Below are positions 47,834-56,288 of a stretch of DNA of 64,000 nt, piece by piece. The notes below the pieces were generated by a model. The model was given only the letters and a program-made list of their open reading frames with translations, was not told the DNA's origin and did no database searches. Position 1 is the first letter of the stretch. Each line of letters begins with the position of its first letter. The translations under genes were made by a program, and so were the position numbers. This DNA is from Propionivibrio soli (GTDB taxonomy: Bacteria > Pseudomonadota > Gammaproteobacteria > Burkholderiales > Rhodocyclaceae), in assembly GCF_025770765.1 (NCBI RefSeq), contig NZ_JANZKY010000011.1, forward strand, positions 1-64,000, written 5' to 3'.

Positions 47834-48295
47834 TCAGAAGCCGAACATATTTACCGGGAGAGGCGACGCGAATCCCTCGGTGAAAAGAAGAAAGAGAAAA
47901 ATCGAGGCGCCGGCCGAAATCGCCAGGCTTTTGTACCAAGGGTAGGCGCGCCGGAGAAACACGAAGAGAAACACCGTGCCACTCAGGTTAAACCCGATAA
48001 GCGGGAGCAGCGCGACAAAGAGGGCCATATTTCCGAGAATCAAGCCCATTTCCATGCGGGCTTTCTTTTCCGGCCATTTCTCAGCTGAGTCCTTGCCTTT
48101 GAGAACTGAATACAGATAAGCAAAACCAAGAATGATCAGTATGCCTGAAAGCCAGACCGGCATCATTCCTGGGCCTGGTCCGAGTTCGCTCTCGTAAGGG
48201 TATTGCAGTGAATAGATAAAGAACACCAGGCCGACGACGAGAACGGAAATTGCCCCGCTCAGTCCAACGGTGTTTATCCCTGGCCGATTTTGCAT
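47834..48295 (-). CDS. Tripartite tricarboxylate transporter small permease TctB
   Basis: A 153-residue hydrophobic subunit with four predicted membrane segments (about 10-30, 45-65, 82-104 and 118-140). YESELGPGPGMMPVWLSGILI is the family-typical GPGxMP stretch. ATG 48295 is preferred to the upstream frame because GGGGGAG lies about nine bases before it. First gene of the minus-strand TTT set; the AT-rich region upstream likely holds its promoter. Confidence 0.88.
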   Translation of the reverse strand: MQNRPGINTVGLSGAISVLVVGLVFFIYSLQYPYESELGPGPGMMPVWLSGILIILGFAYLYSVLKGKDSAEKWPEKKARMEMGLILGNMALFVALLPLIGFNLSGTVFLFVFLRRAYPWYKSLAISAGASIFLFLLFTEGFASPLPVNMFGF

Positions 48296-48728
48296 ACCGG
48301 TATCTCCCCCAAAAAACCGTAATTCAATTAACAACAGTCAACGATGACTGATTTCGTCAATCGTTTTTGTCAAGTGCAATTCAAACGAAAAAGCAATTTA
48401 TGTGCCTCTGTTTAGGTCAATATTCTGTGAGCAGATCGATATGGAAATAGACTTTCTTAAAGTCTCGATCGGCCTTCTTGTTGGAATTTGATTCTCCTTT
48501 CCTGAGGATTCTCAATCGTCTGAAGAAAAAAGTTCTAAGGCTTTACACAAAGCTCACTTCTGTACATTTACAACACCAAGGCGTCGACGTGTTTCAATAA
48601 TAGAGTTGGGCACCAGAATGGGGCTTTTCTGAAGGCACAGGCACCAAGAAAGCACCGCTGCATCTGAATTACCTGCTTGCTCATCGGCGTTGAAACGCTT
48701 TTTCATTCTCGCTTGGTTACTTAAGGTG
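48296..48728. other. AT-rich intergenic region with a hairpin
   Basis: About 430 bases visibly poorer in G+C than the flanking genes. A perfect hairpin AGACTTT (48449-48455) and AAAGTCT (48459-48465) with CTT loop sits inside, bordered by GATCGA/TCGATC-like bases. It could be a terminator for the Lrp-type gene or an operator near the tctB promoter. A 63-codon minus-strand frame (48554-48745) has no ribosome binding site or recognised motif and is not called. Confidence 0.45.
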
Positions 48729-49199
48729 CTAATTGCCCCGGTCAAGATAATCTAGTGGAAGTGATGTGGTATGTTTTATTTCCTCCATGGCGAAACTAGA
48801 GCTGACTTCGAATATTTCGATTTTTTTTGTCAGCCTTTTGTAGACCTCGTCGTATGCCGCAATGTCGGGAACCACAACACGTAGTAGATAGTCGATATTT
48901 CCGCTCATGCGATAGAAATCGACGACTTCTGGGATCTCGCGGACCGTAGCGCTTAATCTCTCGAACCATTCTTGATTGTGCTGATTCGTACGCAGAACCA
49001 CGAATACGGTCACGCCTACATTCAATTTCTCCGGATCGAGAAGAACGACCTTGCGCTGAATGTATCCTGCGTCCTGCAAACGCTGGATACGCCGCCAACA
49101 GGGGGTGGTAGACAAGTTGACGCGTTCCGATATTTCGTTGATCGGCAGATCGGCGTTTTCCTGCAACAAGGCGAGAATCTCTTTATCGATTCGATCCAT
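48729..49199 (-). CDS. Lrp/AsnC-family transcriptional regulator
   Basis: A 156-residue regulator with an N-terminal helix-turn-helix (about 3-50, DRIDKEILALLQENADLPIN and STTPCWRRIQRLQDAGYIQRK) and a RAM ligand-binding domain (about 65-150, GNIDYLLRVVVPD). It lies 57 bases downstream of the CyuA-like gene on the same strand. In enterobacteria the cysteine desulfidase operon cyuPA is controlled by an Lrp-family activator (DecR/CyuR), so a cysteine-responsive role is a reasonable inference. It may also govern the following tct genes. Confidence 0.92.
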   Translation of the reverse strand: MDRIDKEILALLQENADLPINEISERVNLSTTPCWRRIQRLQDAGYIQRKVVLLDPEKLNVGVTVFVVLRTNQHNQEWFERLSATVREIPEVVDFYRMSGNIDYLLRVVVPDIAAYDEVYKRLTKKIEIFEVSSSFAMEEIKHTTSLPLDYLDRGN

Positions 49200-49256
49200 A
49201 TCGGCCTCAGGCTATTCTCTCTGTTATCCAGGGCTATTTAGGTGGGACCGTTCCGT

Positions 49257-50621
49257 TCAGCATTGCTTCTTGATCATGATCTGGAGGATTTGTCGGTCGG
49301 TGTGCACCATGCTTTCGCGTGCCAGCGAGCAGAGATTGTCGATGGAAGCGTCGAGGCTGGCGTCGACAATACCTTCATTTCCGGTGACGCGAGAATTGTC
49401 CAGAGCCATCAGTACAGCCTTATAGGCCGCCGTGGCAGAAGTCGATACCTTCATCGCGCAACTATTGGACGCTCCGTCGCAGATCATGCCGGCCACGTCG
49501 CCAATCATGCTGCAGATCGCCATCCTGACGGTGTTGTAGTCCCCTTGCATCAGCCAGGCCATACCCGCCGCGGCGCCCATTGCGGCCGTGGTAACCGCGC
49601 ATAGCGCAGAAAGCTTGGGCAGTTTGCTGTGGATATATACCGCCATCAAATTCGAAAGCATCAGGGCACGGGCGAGTTTTTCATCATCCGCTCCGATATG
49701 TTCGGCAACGACGAGGACGGGCATCGTGGCCGCGATTCCCTGGTTCCCCGAGCCGGAATTACTCATTGCCGGCAAGGTTGCGCCTCCCATGCGGGCGTCG
49801 GATGCGGCTGAAGAGCGCATGACGACGCGGGTTTGCAGGTCGTCGGAAAGCAGTCCCCGTTCGATCTGACGTTGCAGGGTCGCGCCGATATGAAGACCGT
49901 AGTCGCCGCGTAATCCCTCGGTGGATAGCGACGCATTGATTCTTGCGGCATCAAGAATGAAAGCGATGTCGGCGAACGGCGCGGTAGTCGAAAACTCGTA
50001 AACCGAGCGGGCGGTCGCGCCCTCCAACGAGTAGTGCGACGTTGCTGCGGCTGTTCCCACGGGAGCTTTGAAGAGGATTGCTCCGTTCTTCTCGATCAGG
50101 ACGACGTGAGTATGCTCGTCCGCAATGCAGACTCTGACCCAATCATCACCTCGAATCACCCGGGCTTCGGCGTAGAGGACCGGTACGTCATCAGCGATAC
50201 CAATGTTGACCTTGCCCTCGTTAAGCATCTTCTTGCCGGCCGCGACGACTTCCGGTGTCAGCCCCTTGAGAACCTCAAGCCCACCGTCGGGATCGCCACC
50301 CAGGGCGCCGACAGCCGCCGCAATCGAGAGGCCGACCATCCCGGTGCCCGGGACGGTAACCCCGATCCCGTTCTTCATCAGATTGGCCGAGACCTTTCCT
50401 TCGATCCGTTCGGGCACGGCGCTCAGGTGTCTTGTAGCAATTGCGGACGCAAGGGCGAGCGAGATGGGCTCTGTGCAGCCCAGCGCCGGAACCACTTCGT
50501 GCTTGATCGCCTTCAAAAATTCCGATGCCAGTTGCTCGCTAACAGCCAATTGGGTAAGTCCTTCCACTGGTTTCTCCGATACAGCCCGCTGAAGCGTTGC
50601 CGTGGCACATTGAAAGCTCAT
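49257..50621 (-). CDS. L-cysteine desulfidase family protein (CyuA/YhaM, UPF0597)
   Basis: A 454-residue cytoplasmic protein. It contains [13 protein letters not shown], with C49 as a proposed cluster ligand, and the C-terminal [21 protein letters not shown] with two further cysteines. These are the family's Fe-S cluster positions for breaking L-cysteine to pyruvate, ammonia and sulfide. [16 protein letters not shown] is another conserved stretch. ATG 50621 has AGGA five bases upstream. The first ~20 residues are a non-conserved extension. Some relatives act on other amino acids, so cysteine is the likely rather than proven substrate. Confidence 0.88.
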   Translation of the reverse strand: MSFQCATATLQRAVSEKPVEGLTQLAVSEQLASEFLKAIKHEVVPALGCTEPISLALASAIATRHLSAVPERIEGKVSANLMKNGIGVTVPGTGMVGLSIAAAVGALGGDPDGGLEVLKGLTPEVVAAGKKMLNEGKVNIGIADDVPVLYAEARVIRGDDWVRVCIADEHTHVVLIEKNGAILFKAPVGTAAATSHYSLEGATARSVYEFSTTAPFADIAFILDAARINASLSTEGLRGDYGLHIGATLQRQIERGLLSDDLQTRVVMRSSAASDARMGGATLPAMSNSGSGNQGIAATMPVLVVAEHIGADDEKLARALMLSNLMAVYIHSKLPKLSALCAVTTAAMGAAAGMAWLMQGDYNTVRMAICSMIGDVAGMICDGASNSCAMKVSTSATAAYKAVLMALDNSRVTGNEGIVDASLDASIDNLCSLARESMVHTDRQILQIMIKKQC

Positions 50622-51118
50622 TCGTTCCTCGTCCGGTTTCCTGCGGGTCCCGTGGTCGTCTTGTTTGCTTAGGGGCTCTGTTTAGGAAAAATATAGCATC
50701 GAGAGCGCTTATAAAAGCAAACAATTTCCAGTAAATGTACAAATAACGAATATATTTTTCTTTTGCTCGGTTTCGTAGTTGGCGTTTTCGATAATTCGGC
50801 GTGCTCACAATAAATTTGGAAATAATTTCTCGTTTTTCAGGGAACAAGAGCATGGGATGATCTGAGAAACGCGGTTGGCGCAGGCGGATTCCTGAGTCTT
50901 TCGCCCAGAAGTAGGTGATACGTAGCCTTCTAGCGCCGAGCTGGATGAGAGAAGAGCGCAGTTGACATGGGCAAAGCGCTTACTCGGTTTCGGTTGACCT
51001 TGGCGTTCAAATGACTGAGCTGCCCAGCCCCCTTGTCGGTACTTTCTCTGCGCACGGAGGCTGCCTCGCGGTACACTCACTCCCCTTGCCTCACGCACCG
51101 AGTATCTGGAACACCCTT
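50622..51118. other. Divergent intergenic region between the cyuA-like gene and dnaB
   Basis: About 500 bases with a markedly AT-rich core (50690-50830, TATATTTTTC and similar) that probably holds the promoter of the cyuA-like gene. The right-hand part returns to normal G+C and may include a dnaB promoter. Small frames here have no ribosome binding sites. This would be the right boundary of the block separating rplI from dnaB. No direct or inverted repeats marking insertion were recognised by eye. Confidence 0.4.
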
Positions 51119-52534
51119 ATGGCCAAGCCGTTCAACACAACGAACTCGAAATATCCGCAAACCCCGCCGCTCGACGCAGCCGTGGCGCAACTCCGTGTGC
51201 CGCCGCACTCGATCGAAGCAGAGCAGTCGGTTCTTGGAGGGCTCCTGCTCGACAATGCGGCGTTCGACAAGATCGCCGATCTGGTGGGTGAAAACGACTT
51301 TTATCGCGACGAGCACAAACGCATCTATCGGCACATCCGCAAGCTACTCGAGCAGACCAAGCCCGCGGACGCCGTCACCGTTGCTGAGAGTCTCGATTTG
51401 GCGGGCGAGGGGAGCGAAACGGGCGGTCTTGCCTATCTTGGCGAACTCGCGGCGAATACCCCGTCTGCCGCGAATATCCGCCGCTACGCGGAAATCGTTC
51501 GGGAACGCGCCATTCTTCGCCAACTGGTTACGGCTGGCGACGAGATCGCGGGCAGCGCCTTCAACCCGTTGGGCCGCGATCCCAAGCAATTGCTCGACGA
51601 AGCGGAGGCCAAAGTCTTCGCCATCGCCGAAAGCGGCTTCCGCCATCAGACCGGATTCCAGCACATCAACCCCTTGCTGACTCAGGTCGTCGAACGTATT
51701 CAAGAGCTCCATGATCGCGATAATCCGTCCGACATTACTGGGGTGCCGACCGGCTATCACGACCTCGACGGCAAAACCTCAGGTTTGCAGCCGGGGGATT
51801 TGCTCATCGTCGCGGGCCGTCCTTCGATGGGCAAGACCTCGTTCGCCCTCAACATGGGAGAACACGTGGCGATCGAGATCGGGCTCCCGGTGGCGGTGTT
51901 CTCGATGGAAATGGGCGGGACGCAGCTGGCGATGCGGATGCTCTCCTCGGTCGGCAAGCTTGACGCTCACCGCGTGCGCACTGGCCGGCTGAACGACGAC
52001 GAATGGTCGCGTCTTTCGTTTGCTCTGGGCAAGATGCACGAGGCGCCGCTGTACATCGACGAGACGCCGGCGCTCAACCCGATTGACTTGCGCGCTCGGG
52101 CACGCCGTCTGCATCGGCAGTGCGGCAAACTGGGCCTGATCATCATCGACTACCTGCAGCTGATGTCGTCGGCCAACGGTTCCGGCGAAAACCGGGCAAC
52201 GGAGATTTCGGAAATCTCACGCTCGCTGAAGGGGTTGGCGAAGGAACTCAGCGTTCCCGTCATTGCCTTGTCGCAGCTCAACCGTTCGCTGGAGCAGCGT
52301 CCAAACAAGCGCCCGGTCATGTCCGATTTGCGCGAATCCGGCGCTATCGAGCAGGACGCGGACGTCATCATGTTTATCTACCGCGACGAGGTTTACAACC
52401 CCGATACGCCGGACAAGGGAACGGCGGAAATCATCATCGGCAAGCAACGTAACGGTCCGATCGGAACCGTCCGCCTGACCTTCATCGGCGAATACACCCG
52501 CTTCGAAAACTTCGCTAGCCCGGGGGCGTACTAG
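51119..52534 (+). CDS. dnaB: Replicative DNA helicase DnaB
   Basis: A 471-residue hexameric replicative helicase. N-terminal domain begins at VPPHSIEAEQSVLGGLLLDN and carries the DnaG-interaction part; the RecA-like motor has Walker A AGRPSMGKTS (about 215-224), Walker B LIIIDYLQLMS, and the H3/H4 motifs VIALSQLNRSLEQRPNKRP and SDLRESGAIEQDADVI. ATG 51119 follows CTGGAAC; a longer frame starts at 51011 without a ribosome binding site. It stands 7 kb from rplI, unlike the contiguous rplI-dnaB of relatives. Confidence 0.97.
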   Translation: MAKPFNTTNSKYPQTPPLDAAVAQLRVPPHSIEAEQSVLGGLLLDNAAFDKIADLVGENDFYRDEHKRIYRHIRKLLEQTKPADAVTVAESLDLAGEGSETGGLAYLGELAANTPSAANIRRYAEIVRERAILRQLVTAGDEIAGSAFNPLGRDPKQLLDEAEAKVFAIAESGFRHQTGFQHINPLLTQVVERIQELHDRDNPSDITGVPTGYHDLDGKTSGLQPGDLLIVAGRPSMGKTSFALNMGEHVAIEIGLPVAVFSMEMGGTQLAMRMLSSVGKLDAHRVRTGRLNDDEWSRLSFALGKMHEAPLYIDETPALNPIDLRARARRLHRQCGKLGLIIIDYLQLMSSANGSGENRATEISEISRSLKGLAKELSVPVIALSQLNRSLEQRPNKRPVMSDLRESGAIEQDADVIMFIYRDEVYNPDTPDKGTAEIIIGKQRNGPIGTVRLTFIGEYTRFENFASPGAY

Positions 52535-52547
52535 GGAAAGCTGTTCG

Positions 52548-53777
52548 TTACCCGTAGACCCGGGACGCGGTGACCTCGTACGTGAAATGGTCGCTGTCCT
52601 GGCTGTTGAAGCGGCCTTGTTCCGTCTCGACCTCAGGGTAAATAAGGAAAGGTAGCGTCTCTTTTGATGACCCGCGAAGGTCCACGTCCTGAGCGGCATT
52701 GAAGCCGACCCAGTTCATTTCCCAGAAGCCGAACAGGAGTTTCTTCAGCACGTTGAGCTTCGGGTCGCCGTGCCCCAAGTTTTCTTCGCGGACCGCCTTG
52801 CGAACATCGGCCGGGTTCACTGGAATCCATCCGTAGCCCGGAGTGTAGAACTCGGCGCGGCACTGTTGCGCAGTGCTCAGGTTGCCCGTCGCGCCCAGGC
52901 TCCCGAACAGTCGTGAGCCGTCCATGCGCAAGCCGAAGACGGGCCGTGCCGGGATGCCGATCGATCGGCACAGGCCGACGAAGAGCAGGGCGATATCTGC
53001 GCTGCGTCCCGCCAGATCGCCACGTTCGAGCATCGCGCCGACGCTGGTATTACCGACGAAGCGCAGGTTCGGGTCATACGCGGTGTTTTCTACCACCCAT
53101 TCGTAGATTGCCTTGCCCTGGGCGAGCGGGTCTTTGACGCGGCCGATGGCCCGCTCGGCTGTTTTGCGCACGATGCCGTCGACCGGCACGAGCGCGGTGG
53201 ATTGCAGGCAGCGGCGCAGGACTTCAGTACGCTCGGCAATGGCGCCGCGGCGCGTGATATCGAAATGGCGGTCCTGGGTGGCTACCTGGCTGACGACCTG
53301 CAATTGCGGTTTTTCGACGCCGTCGGGCCAGTCGGCAAAGAAAACTTCCATTTCTGCCACCGGGTCGCGGTAAATGCCGGCGCTTTCGAAGTTCCCTTGC
53401 CAGTTATGGCCGAGCGAGCGTTCCCAGGGGGTGTCCTTGTATTGCACGAGCGGCAGCCAAAGCCGGGCTTTACCTTTCGTCGGCCGCAGCGTAATCGTCG
53501 ACCGGATATCGTAGGTGCGCCATTGCGGCAGCGGCTCATCCGGAAGGCTGATCGCGTTGCGCGCCTCGCCTTGCGGCATTGCTTCATCGTCCGCCGCCTC
53601 GGTGGCCGACGCTGCCGCGGGTTGTTTTTTCGCGGGTTTGGCGGGGGTCTTGCTCGTGCGCGCGGGCCGTTTGGCTGGCGCGGGTTTTTTGGCCGGCGCG
53701 TTCTTCGCTGCGTGCGCCGTAGAGGCGCCCAGAAGAGAAAGAACGGCCGTGGCCGTGAGGAAGTCTCGTCGCTTCAA
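52548..53777 (-). CDS. Transglutaminase-fold protein lacking the catalytic triad, Tat-exported
   Basis: A 409-residue exported protein. MKRRDFLTATAVLSLLGAST is a twin-arginine-like signal, followed by an Ala/Lys/Pro-rich linker (25-60). The transglutaminase-like core (about 215-330) fits the family block GKCADIxALFVGLxRxxGIPARxVYG, but the catalytic Cys is Ser259 (GRSADIALLF), the His is Gln305 (AQQCRAEFY) and the Asp is Asn321 (IPVNPADV). All three positions are therefore substituted, so protease or transamidase chemistry is unlikely. TTG 53777 is chosen because GGAG precedes it and it puts the Tat motif at the N-terminus. Confidence 0.82.
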   Translation of the reverse strand: MKRRDFLTATAVLSLLGASTAHAAKNAPAKKPAPAKRPARTSKTPAKPAKKQPAAASATEAADDEAMPQGEARNAISLPDEPLPQWRTYDIRSTITLRPTKGKARLWLPLVQYKDTPWERSLGHNWQGNFESAGIYRDPVAEMEVFFADWPDGVEKPQLQVVSQVATQDRHFDITRRGAIAERTEVLRRCLQSTALVPVDGIVRKTAERAIGRVKDPLAQGKAIYEWVVENTAYDPNLRFVGNTSVGAMLERGDLAGRSADIALLFVGLCRSIGIPARPVFGLRMDGSRLFGSLGATGNLSTAQQCRAEFYTPGYGWIPVNPADVRKAVREENLGHGDPKLNVLKKLLFGFWEMNWVGFNAAQDVDLRGSSKETLPFLIYPEVETEQGRFNSQDSDHFTYEVTASRVYG

Positions 53778-53878
53778 TCGACTCTCCGGACAACAAAGGA
53801 ATGGGGCGCGCACGGCGCAGCCCGTTCGATTGGCAAAAACGATTGAGCCGTGTCTTCAACACGGCTCAGGGCGCTAGA

Positions 53879-55312
53879 TCATAGCACTTCGGCGGCGTAA
53901 TCCGCGAGGCGGGAACGCTCTCCCCGTTGCAACGTGACGTGCCCGGAATGGCTCCATCCCTTGAACCGGTCGACGACATACGTCAGGCCCGAACTACCTT
54001 CCGTCAGATAGGGCGTGTCGATCTGCGCAATGTTTCCCATGCACACCACTTTTGTCCCGGGGCCGGCACGTGTCGTCAGCGTCTTCATCTGTTTCGGCGT
54101 CAGATTCTGCGCCTCGTCGATGATCAGGAACTTGTTCAGGAAGGTACGGCCGCGCATGAAGTTCAGCGACTTGATCTTGATCCGGTTGCGGATCAGGTCG
54201 TGGGTCGCGGCTCGACCCCAATCGCCCGCATCGTCGTCGGTTTTGTTCAGCACTTCGAGGTTGTCCTCGAGCGCGCCCATCCAGGGGCCCATTTTTTCTT
54301 CTTCAGAACCTGGCAAAAATCCGATGTCCTCACCAACCGGCACGGTGACCCGAGTCATGATGATCTCGGAGTAAAGCTTGCTTTCGAGTACCTGCGTCAG
54401 CCCGGCCGCCAGGGTCAACAAGGTCTTGCCGGTACCTGCCTGCCCGAGGAGGCTGACGAAGTCGATTTCAGGGTCCATCAGCAGGTTGAGCGCGAAATTC
54501 TGTTCTCGGTTGCGCGCAGTGATGCCCCAGACGCTGTTCTTCGGATGCGTGTAGTCGACAAGTGTCTCGAATTCGGCCGTCTTGCCGGAGATGTTGCGCA
54601 CGATTGCCTGTAGCGGAGGTTCGCTTTCCTGATAGATGAACTCGTTGACCAGGAGCTTTGAACACAACGGTCCCGTGACCCGGTACAGCGTGCGCGCCTC
54701 GCGCTTCCACGATTCCATCCCTTCACCGTGTTTGTTCCAGAAGTCGCGCGGGAGTTCGCGCATCCCGCTGTATAGCAGGTCGGTGTCCTCGATCACCTTG
54801 TCGTTGAAGTAATCCTGTGCCTCCAGGCCGAGGGCGCGGGCCTTGATGCGCATGTTGATGTCTTTCGACACCAGGATCACGACGCGCTCGGGCATCAGCC
54901 GTTGCAGATGAATCACGACGGCGAGGATCTGGTTGTCGGCCTTGGCGGTCGGCAACCCGCGCGGCAGGTCGTTCGAAATCGCTTCGGTTTGCAGCAAGAG
55001 ACGACCGCTCGCCAGCCGGTGCGAGGGACCGAAAAGCTCGATGCCGTTTTCGATGGGGCCGGCATGGCTGGAGACGATCTCGTCGAGAAGCCGTGTCACC
55101 TGACGTGCATTGCGGGAGACTTCGGAAAGCCCCTTCTTGTTATTGTCGAGTTCTTCGAGCGTCATGATCGGGAGGAATACGTCGTGTTCCTCGAAGCGAT
55201 AGACGCTGGTCGGGTCGTGCAACAGAACGTTGGTGTCGAGTACGAAGAGTTTTCGGGGGGCGTTGCTGGTAGGAGTCCGGCGTTTCTTGGTGGAGCCTGA
55301 CTTATGGACCAT
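53879..55312 (-). CDS. PhoH-family ATPase with N-terminal PIN domain
   Basis: A 477-residue cytoplasmic protein of the PhoH2 type: PIN ribonuclease-like domain (about 25-165, KLFVLDTNVLLHDP with acidic residues further on), then a PhoH helicase-like ATPase with Walker A LLGQAGTGKTLL (about 285) and Walker B FLIIDEAQNLTP. PhoH2 proteins couple ATP-driven unwinding to RNA cleavage. ATG 55312 is chosen; the basic STKKRRTPTSN follows. The peroxiredoxin gene lies 47 bases upstream on the same strand. Confidence 0.92.
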   Translation of the reverse strand: MVHKSGSTKKRRTPTSNAPRKLFVLDTNVLLHDPTSVYRFEEHDVFLPIMTLEELDNNKKGLSEVSRNARQVTRLLDEIVSSHAGPIENGIELFGPSHRLASGRLLLQTEAISNDLPRGLPTAKADNQILAVVIHLQRLMPERVVILVSKDINMRIKARALGLEAQDYFNDKVIEDTDLLYSGMRELPRDFWNKHGEGMESWKREARTLYRVTGPLCSKLLVNEFIYQESEPPLQAIVRNISGKTAEFETLVDYTHPKNSVWGITARNREQNFALNLLMDPEIDFVSLLGQAGTGKTLLTLAAGLTQVLESKLYSEIIMTRVTVPVGEDIGFLPGSEEEKMGPWMGALEDNLEVLNKTDDDAGDWGRAATHDLIRNRIKIKSLNFMRGRTFLNKFLIIDEAQNLTPKQMKTLTTRAGPGTKVVCMGNIAQIDTPYLTEGSSGLTYVVDRFKGWSHSGHVTLQRGERSRLADYAAEVL

Positions 55313-55359
55313 GTACGGGAGTTCTCCGGTTTGGTTTGTTGTTGGGTGAGGGCGGACGG

Positions 55360-55815
55360 TCAAAGCATCTTGATGTACTCAAGTACCTCCTGCGCATGCC
55401 CGGGAGCCTTCACGCCGCGCCATTCGCGCCGCAATACCCCCTTGCCGTCAATGACGAAGGTGCTGCGTTCGATGCCACGTACCGGCTTTCCGTAGAGTTT
55501 TTTCTCCTTAATCACTTCAAATTGCGCGCACAAGGCTTCGTCGGCATCCGAAAGGAGCTCGAACGGAAGTTCCTGCTTGAGCTTGAAGTTTTCATGCGAG
55601 CGCAGGCTGTCGCGCGAGACGCCAGCGATGACGCAGCCTGCCTTGACGAACTCGGCATGGAGGTCTCGGAACTGTTGTGCCTCGGTGGTACAACCCGGCG
55701 TACTGTCCTTCGGATAGAAGTAAAGAACGGTGGTTTTCCCTCGCTGGTCGGAGAGTTTGAAGGGTTTGCCGCCGGTGGCGGGAGCTTCGAAGTCGCTTAC
55801 GATGCGGTCGGTCAT
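55360..55815 (-). CDS. bcp: Thioredoxin-dependent peroxiredoxin, BCP/PrxQ type
   Basis: A 151-residue thiol peroxidase. GKTTVLYFYPKDSTPGCTTEA carries the peroxidatic Cys near residue 40. PrxQ members with an atypical two-Cys mechanism have a resolving Cys five residues later; here that position is Gln (CTTEAQQFRD), so resolution must use another Cys (for example in KAGCVIAG) or an external thiol. GVSRDSLRSHENF is also typical. ATG 55815 is preceded by GGAAAGGC. Transcribed with the PhoH gene. Confidence 0.9.
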   Translation of the reverse strand: MTDRIVSDFEAPATGGKPFKLSDQRGKTTVLYFYPKDSTPGCTTEAQQFRDLHAEFVKAGCVIAGVSRDSLRSHENFKLKQELPFELLSDADEALCAQFEVIKEKKLYGKPVRGIERSTFVIDGKGVLRREWRGVKAPGHAQEVLEYIKML

Positions 55816-55948
55816 GCGGTTGCGGCCTTTCCTCGTTGTTGCACGTCGGTTCGATTGTTGATAGAAACCGGGCCAGGGTCAAGTAAGGCGTTCTTGCTGA
55901 AAACGGCGCGCGGAAGGCGGTTGCGGATTCTCGGATGTGGAAAAGCGC

Positions 55949-55970
55949 AAAGGCCGGTGAACCGGCCTTT
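55949..55970 (-). terminator. Terminator hairpin left by a lost gene
   Basis: AAAGGCCGG (55949-55957) pairs with CCGGCCTTT (55962-55970) around TGAA. Read on the minus strand it lies 20 bases after the stop of the chemoreceptor-like relic and is followed by a broken T-tract (TTTGCGCTTTT). No intact gene ends here, so it is probably the terminator of that relic. Confidence 0.55.
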
Positions 55971-55990
55971 GAATGGCGGCGAGGGAACAA

Positions 55991-56093
55991 TCAGAGCCTG
56001 AAGCGCGTGACGCTACTCTTCAGCGCGCTGGAGAGGCCCACGAGTTGTCCCGGCGACGGCAACGATGGCCGCCGAATCGTTTTGATCGTAATT
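55991..56093 (-). pseudogene. Relic of a methyl-accepting chemotaxis protein C-terminus
   Basis: On the minus strand the last codons before TGA (55991-55993) read GQLVGLSSALKSSVTRFRL, matching the usual end of betaproteobacterial chemoreceptors (LxxxVxxFRL). The frame is blocked upstream, but one extra base near 56048 explains this: removing it joins the tail to NDSAAIVAVAG from the neighbouring frame, giving an Ala-rich helix like the receptors' end. Beyond about 56093 no receptor sequence is seen, since the upp gene lies there. A short frameshifted leftover is inferred; length is too small to be certain. Confidence 0.4.
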
Positions 56094-56288
56094 CAACCGT
56101 GCTGATCGACCCTGATCCCCACAAAGGATCGGATCGTCGTTGCATGTTTCTGTTGGCGGACCGCTAGCTATTTCGTCGCTTTTTTTCTCCGTTGTTGCGC
56201 TTGGCCTCGCATTTTGGGGATGCACTTTCGGCCCGAATCCGTTAACCTTGGAAGGTTTGCCCGAACCCTGCTTATTCTGGAGAATGCC

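Noticed and set aside
48554-48745. 63-codon minus-strand frame between tctB and the Lrp gene
   Set aside because: No ribosome binding site or similarity, and it overlaps the Lrp gene end.
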